From positions 46,477 through 94,804 of the forward strand of contig PYJD01000012.1 in assembly GCA_003635315.1 (NCBI GenBank): 48,328 bases of DNA. Direction: 5' to 3'. Origin of the DNA: Candidatus Poribacteria bacterium (GTDB taxonomy: Bacteria > Poribacteria > WGA-4E > WGA-3G). The notes under the pieces were generated by a model. That model saw only the letters and a program-made list of their open reading frames with translations, had not been told where the DNA came from and searched no databases. Within the stretch, counting starts at the first letter, position 1. Each line of letters starts with the position of its first letter. Shown one piece after another: positions 43,956 through 48,328 of the stretch. A program made the position numbers and the translations under genes.

Positions 43956-44146
43956 CTTATACCGTTTCTAAATGAAAATATAACATTATTCCTTAGTTCC
44001 AAATCAAGGAATCAAGGAATCAACGGTATGAATGTGCACATAGTATTTGCCCAAATCAACGCCGAATCCGCATATGGAATTCGTCGGGTTTCGTTCCTCT
44101 ACCCGACCTACGAAGAATGGAAATAAAATAAATAGAATTGGTATTA
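43956..44146. repeat. MITE-like element, copy 7 (between tolC and adaptor genes)
   Basis: The left end ATACCGTTTCTAAATGA (43959-43975) and right end AATAGAATTGGTATTA (44131-44146) are the terminal repeats. The interior matches copy 5: CATTATTCCTTAG, the AATCAAGG direct repeat, the GCCGAAT...ATTCGTC hairpin and CTACCCGACCTACGAA. On the minus strand the left end gives CG-G-TATAAG 53 bp before the adaptor start. Confidence 0.75.
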
Positions 44147-44201
44147 TATATAGTTTTCAAATGTATAGGTCCGTGATTAGGATAGATTCAGTTTACAGAA
44201 A

Positions 44202-45590
44202 TCACTGTATCCTTTGTCCTATTGCCTTTTCTAATCTTGCAAAGCCGATAACATAATCGTGTTGAGCCATAAGTCGATTAACTCTTGCCTGTAATAACGC
44301 AAGTTGTGCATCCATTAATTCAACAGCGGTAATAATACCAGATTGAAATTGTAGGTTTGCTATACTGATACTCGCTTCTGCTTGCGCGACAGTTTCCTTT
44401 TGAACATCTATTAGGGTTTTGGCTTCAAGTAATGCAAGATATGAAGACCTTACTTCAAACTCTACAGAAGATTTTATCTGTTTTGAAGATAATTCCATCT
44501 GCTTAAGTGTAGACTCAGATTTTTTGACACCGGCTCTTGATGCAAAACCGTCGAATATGGGAACATTAATTTGTAAACCTAAACTCCAAATTCTATTCAT
44601 CTCTGTGAGTCTTTCACTATGTGATATTTGATAATTAGAGAAAAAAGCGAGATCCGGTAGGTTTTGTGTTTTAGCAACAGTGAGTTGTTTTTGTCCAATT
44701 TGTTCATTTAGGTTAGATTGTTTAACTTCTGGACGTTGTGTCATTGCGATAGAGATTAACTCATCAAGTTTTTTCTCAGTCTGTTGAATTTGGAACGAAC
44801 CGTTAACAGAAATATCTTCTTTAAGAGGTATGTTTAATATAGTTTTGAATGAATCTTTTGCGGTTTTGACTCTATTTCTTGCCTGAATCAACTGTGACTT
44901 TACATTGGCAAGTTGAACCTTAGCGCGTAAGACTTCAAACTGTGTTGTTCTCCCTACACTAAAAGAACTCTCTGTTTGAGCGAATTGTAGTTCAACCAAT
45001 TCGACACTTTGTTTTGCGACTTCCACAAATTCTTGTGCAATCAGCACACCATAGAAAGCCTCATAGACAGTTAATCGTAAGTTATCATAAGCGGCAGTTA
45101 ATTCTTCTTCTCCTGCAGTATATCCGATTCTTGCTGCTTTGTAGTTATTATATATTCGTCCCCATGCAAATAGTGGTTGGGTCAAATTCACAGTACCTTG
45201 AATATTATGATGAGCACCGAATTCCAGTTCAATCAACTCAGCTTCATTATCCGGATCGGATGTGGACATCTGACCCATTTCTTGTCCTGGGGTGGGAAAA
45301 CCAAATCCTCCTTCAGCCTGAATAACTGATTTCTGAATGTCCTTAAAATATGTGTAATTACCATTTGCTGATATTCTTGGAAATAGGGCTGATCGTGCCA
45401 AATCTACTTGAGTTTTTGCCCCAATTAGTTTTTGTTCAGCAGATCTGATGGATAGATTATTCTTTTCTGCAATTTGTAGACTATCATCAAGTGTCAATTC
45501 TTTGTATTCTTGTGCTTGAATTGAGATTGATAGTATAAATAGTAAAAAGGTTCCTACCCATATTGGGTGACGGAACCTAATTGGATTCAT
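44202..45590 (-). CDS. TolC-type outer-membrane efflux protein
   Basis: A 462-residue outer-membrane channel. Residues 1-27 are a signal peptide (ending SIQA-QEY). LTLDDSLQIAEKNNLSIRSA (about 33-52) and two long helical halves with ARSALFPRISANGNY and KTQNLPDLAFFSNYQIS mark the duplicated OEP fold; GIITAVELMDAQLALLQARV near 420-440 is the C-terminal half motif. ATG 45590 is chosen because GGAG precedes it; TTG 45605 lacks a site. It lies upstream of the adaptor gene on the same strand, with MITE copy 7 between them. Confidence 0.9.
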   Translation of the reverse strand: MNPIRFRHPIWVGTFLLFILSISIQAQEYKELTLDDSLQIAEKNNLSIRSAEQKLIGAKTQVDLARSALFPRISANGNYTYFKDIQKSVIQAEGGFGFPTPGQEMGQMSTSDPDNEAELIELEFGAHHNIQGTVNLTQPLFAWGRIYNNYKAARIGYTAGEEELTAAYDNLRLTVYEAFYGVLIAQEFVEVAKQSVELVELQFAQTESSFSVGRTTQFEVLRAKVQLANVKSQLIQARNRVKTAKDSFKTILNIPLKEDISVNGSFQIQQTEKKLDELISIAMTQRPEVKQSNLNEQIGQKQLTVAKTQNLPDLAFFSNYQISHSERLTEMNRIWSLGLQINVPIFDGFASRAGVKKSESTLKQMELSSKQIKSSVEFEVRSSYLALLEAKTLIDVQKETVAQAEASISIANLQFQSGIITAVELMDAQLALLQARVNRLMAQHDYVIGFARLEKAIGQRIQ

Positions 45591-45649
45591 AGATTTATCC
45601 TCCAAAAGGTTGGTATATTACATTTGCTTTTCATAAATAAGAGGTGCAT

Positions 45650-47530
45650 TTAATATCGGAGTATGGTTGTAGAATCGCCAACGATCCACAAGGAACCATC
45701 AGGTGTTTTGACGATATCTCTAAGACTATTTTTTGTAGGTGATGGATGTTCTAACCAAGTAACCCCGCCATCAGTTGTATGGACAATAACACCATTATCG
45801 CCAGCTGCCCAACCTTCTTTTTCATTGATAAAGAGTATAGCATTTAGGTTCTCATTTGTTGGAACAGTTTGATCAATCCAAGTTGTTCCACCATCAGTTG
45901 TTACTTGTATTGTACCTTCACTTCCAGCAACCCATGCGGTATTAGGGTTAATTCCGTATACATCTTGTAATTCGGAAGCCCCAAATGAAATAGCCCAGTT
46001 TTGTCCAGCATCTGTGGTCATAGCGATGGTACCTGCAAACCCAACAATCCATCCAACATCCTTATTGATGAAATGAACCCCGAATAAATTATTGAAACCT
46101 GCCCCCGTAAATGCGGGATCGAAATCAACACCGATCCAAGTTTCACCTCCATCCTCAGTTTTCATGACCTTACCAGTTTCTCCGACTGCCCATCCATTTT
46201 TCGAAGTTCCGAAACTCATTCCGTATGAACCGACAGCGCTCTTGAAACTGAATGTGCCACTGAACTTAATTCTTTCTGCAGTTCCGTGCCCTTCGTCTCC
46301 TGGATCACTAACACTGTGCCAAGTATTTCCACCATCTAAAGTTTCAAGTAAGGCTGCATTACTTCCGACAATATAGCCCTTCTTATCGGTAACAAAACCT
46401 ACACCAAAGAGTTCAAAAACATCTCCACTATTTTGAGGTTTCCATGTATTTCCACCATCGTTTGTATGAAGAACACTGCCTGCTAATCCGACTGCCCATC
46501 CAAGATCATCATTATAAAAGTGAGCTGCTCTTAAATCATTTGCATTTGAAATAACATCCCATGTATTACCCCCATCAATTGAATGTAGGATAGTAGCTTT
46601 GTCACCGACTATCCAGCACTCCGTAGGACTAATCATATGAACACCTTGTAAACGTGCGGCAACAGGTCTTTCAGGGTATGGTTTCCATGTAGTACCGCCA
46701 TCCTGCGTAAGTAGTATCACACCAAATTCCGCGGCAGCGATTCCTGTTGACATATCTGCAAAGTGAACATCCCAAATGGGTTCTGGCATTCCGTTTGAGT
46801 TTGGTACATTACTTTGTTGAACGGTCCAATTGAGACCATCATTTGTAGAAACAACTGCACCTCCAGCACCAACAGCCCAACCGGTAGATCCATCAAGCAT
46901 AGATATAGCATCCAGGGTATTAACGGTAGCACTGGTCTGGAATCCCCATGATTCTCCTCCATCAATTGTATGGAGTAAAGTACCACCACCCCCAGCAGCC
47001 CATCCTATTTGTGTAGAAGTAAAATGGATTCCTTCAATTGTATTATTGGTATCGATTTCCTGTTGAGCCCAACTTACGCCCCCATTATTTGTATGCATGA
47101 TGAAACCGCCGTCACCACATGCCCATCCATGCTTTTCATCTGCAAAGGATACTCCCAATAATGCAACATTGGTGTCTGTGGGTAATTTGTTCCATAATAC
47201 TCCACCATCAGTGGTTTTTAAGACAGTGCCATTTTCACCAACAACCCATCCGATTTTTGGATTAATAAAGCGTATCTTCTTTAATTCGACTTTAAATGGT
47301 AGTGGTTGTTTAGGTTGATGATTCCAAGTCTTACCACCATCTTTTGTGTTGAGTATTGTAGAATTGCTCCCAACAATCCATCCATTCTGATTATCAACGA
47401 AGAATACATCAGAAAAGGAAGCGTGCCATTGAGATTCACTTACTTTAACCCATTCATTTTGTGCATAGCCAATTGAGATGACGAATAGTAACATTACTAA
47501 GGTAAACGAATAAAATATTCCCCGCGTCAT
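45650..47530 (-). CDS. Exported YCF48/BNR double propeller protein
   Basis: A 626-residue secreted protein. Residues 1-23 are a signal peptide (ending GYA-QNE). The rest is thirteen full repeats of the YCF48 type, each about 43-50 residues with a GW.VG..G.(I/V)L.T.DGG.TW core, plus a closing half repeat (LWIVGDSTTILRY). Fourteen blades would make two seven-bladed propellers, with the N-terminal strand closing the last blade. YCF48 itself aids photosystem II assembly in plants and cyanobacteria; here the role is unknown. GGAGG lies 7 nt before the ATG, and a consensus promoter is upstream. It is 59 bp ahead of tolC and likely co-transcribed with it. Confidence 0.85.
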   Translation of the reverse strand: MTRGIFYSFTLVMLLFVISIGYAQNEWVKVSESQWHASFSDVFFVDNQNGWIVGSNSTILNTKDGGKTWNHQPKQPLPFKVELKKIRFINPKIGWVVGENGTVLKTTDGGVLWNKLPTDTNVALLGVSFADEKHGWACGDGGFIMHTNNGGVSWAQQEIDTNNTIEGIHFTSTQIGWAAGGGGTLLHTIDGGESWGFQTSATVNTLDAISMLDGSTGWAVGAGGAVVSTNDGLNWTVQQSNVPNSNGMPEPIWDVHFADMSTGIAAAEFGVILLTQDGGTTWKPYPERPVAARLQGVHMISPTECWIVGDKATILHSIDGGNTWDVISNANDLRAAHFYNDDLGWAVGLAGSVLHTNDGGNTWKPQNSGDVFELFGVGFVTDKKGYIVGSNAALLETLDGGNTWHSVSDPGDEGHGTAERIKFSGTFSFKSAVGSYGMSFGTSKNGWAVGETGKVMKTEDGGETWIGVDFDPAFTGAGFNNLFGVHFINKDVGWIVGFAGTIAMTTDAGQNWAISFGASELQDVYGINPNTAWVAGSEGTIQVTTDGGTTWIDQTVPTNENLNAILFINEKEGWAAGDNGVIVHTTDGGVTWLEHPSPTKNSLRDIVKTPDGSLWIVGDSTTILRY

Positions 47531-47626
47531 GGTAATTCCTCCAGTGAAAAGTCTAAGTTATCTTACTTTATCCCAACATTCAATGATCCGTAATATTCTT
47601 ATGCGTTAATCTTTTAAATCCGTTAA

Positions 47627-47655
47627 AGTATATCACTTTATCGTCTGAACGTCAA
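47627..47655 (-). promoter_or_regulatory. Sigma-70 type promoter of YCF48-tolC unit
   Basis: TTGACG (47655-47650), a 17-bp spacer and TATACT (47632-47627) on the minus strand. The start near 47620 gives a leader of about 90 nt. Confidence 0.7.
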
Positions 47656-47759
47656 CATGATTATGAGCTGATTTACCCCCAGTTTTTGCCTATGAATATT
47701 AAATGAGATTTTTGTTGTGTTATGAGAGGAAATGAATAACTCAACTAATATGTATTTGA

Positions 47760-48328
47760 TTAGATACCATCACAAATCTGAAAAAACGGATCAAGAAAGA
47801 TACCGGGTTCCCAAGTATTTTCAAGCACCCGTTTTATCACATAGATAATAGAATACGATTTTGTTTTACTTGTATTATAGCTTTTTGCCCATTTATCCGC
47901 AGCTTTCTCAAAATGGAGGAAACAGATACCATAACTTACACATCCGATAAACCATAACAGTGCAATGCGTGCTTGTTCTTTGCGTTTTAGACGCAAATGT
48001 CGAAATCCAAAAAGCGTTTTTACATCTCGGAAACTCTCTTCTATCTGCATCCGTCTTTTATAGGTCAGATAGAGTTGGGCATTCACCAAACAGTTTGAAA
48101 CAAGGTAAAGCGGTTCTTTATGTTGTGGATCTTTGAAAACATAAAGGTTCAACCTGAGTTTCTCTGTACTGTGATAAAGTATATTCGGATAAGTTCCGGT
48201 TTGTTGGAGCGTTTCCAGCTTGATGCGTTGTCCATTGTCGTAGAAACAACTGTTTTTACAAACCCGTATTACAAACTCAATGCCACATTCCATAAAAGGT
48301 TTCATAAGGTGTTTTGTGCGTGCGAACC
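47760..48328 (-). CDS. IS4-family transposase, 5'-truncated by the window
   Basis: The C-terminal 189 residues of a DDE transposase; the frame stays open to the right edge (FARTKHL precedes Met at 48305), so the start lies beyond the window. YKRRMQIEESFRDVK carries the IS4 signature Y-x2-R-x3-E-x6-K with the catalytic Glu. The preceding FVIRVCKN and YLVSNCLVNA strands and the following LIALLWFIGCVSYG-like helix fit the family. The C-terminus ends normally at 47760. Terminal repeats were not identified. Confidence 0.88.
   Translation of the reverse strand, partial: FARTKHLMKPFMECGIEFVIRVCKNSCFYDNGQRIKLETLQQTGTYPNILYHSTEKLRLNLYVFKDPQHKEPLYLVSNCLVNAQLYLTYKRRMQIEESFRDVKTLFGFRHLRLKRKEQARIALLWFIGCVSYGICFLHFEKAADKWAKSYNTSKTKSYSIIYVIKRVLENTWEPGIFLDPFFQICDGI

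Overview
The window is AT-rich bacterial chromosome with no rRNA, tRNA, CRISPR array or phage module that I can recognise. The gene mix points to Candidatus Poribacteria or a close relative: a PhyH-type dioxygenase, a LamG-domain secreted protein, a Gfo/Idh-type oxidoreductase, an ECF sigma factor fused to a membrane-anchored propeller, a DUF6785-like membrane protein, many NHL and YCF48/BNR propellers, a PorV-like outer-membrane protein and an Rpn-type nuclease. This is an inference from family content, not from a marker gene. Both window ends lie inside transposase genes (IS5-like on the left, IS4-like on the right).

Layout. 1-4.6 kb: transposase tail, thiD, a DUF2203 gene, then small exported or anchored proteins ending in a decayed fibronectin-III gene. 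4.5-9 kb: murJ, hisF, and a convergent ABC-2 exporter pair. 9-13.5 kb: Gfo/Idh-like oxidoreductase, a 27-bp tandem repeat, LamG protein, and a MOSC-nagB-PhyH operon. 13.8-19.8 kb: ECF sigma/propeller fusion followed by three exported or anchored proteins of unknown role. 19.9-25.3 kb: 6PGDH-like reductase, NicO metal exporter with an NHL protein, NHL/beta-barrel fusion, nusB. 25.4-31.7 kb: a six-gene MoxR-DUF58-DUF4350-DUF4129-membrane protein operon. 32-34.5 kb: siroheme sulfite/nitrite reductase fused to TusA. 34.7-40.9 kb: Rpn nuclease, PorV-like protein, DUF6785-like protein, GHMP sugar kinase. 40.9-42.3 kb: a 1.4-kb gene-free stretch with several hairpins. 42.3-47.5 kb: long-hairpin efflux adaptor, TolC and a 14-repeat YCF48 propeller.

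Most notable signal. Seven short intergenic elements share terminal inverted repeats close to TAATACCATTTCTA. Read outward, each repeat ends in an extended -10 box (TGGTATAAT or a variant). In all seven copies one end lies within about 20-65 bp of the start of the next gene (thiD, murJ, hisF, the MoxR operon, the DUF6785-like gene, the GHMP kinase, the efflux adaptor). They look like MITEs that carry mobile outward promoters. Elsewhere I could place five ordinary -35/-10 promoters, all with exactly 17-bp spacers (upstream of DUF2203, MOSC, nusB, sulfite reductase and the YCF48 gene), so a sigma-70-like signal is active here and most of the MITE-associated genes lack an obvious one.

Function calls come from motifs read by eye. 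Boundaries of the repeats, and start codons where stated, are judgement calls.
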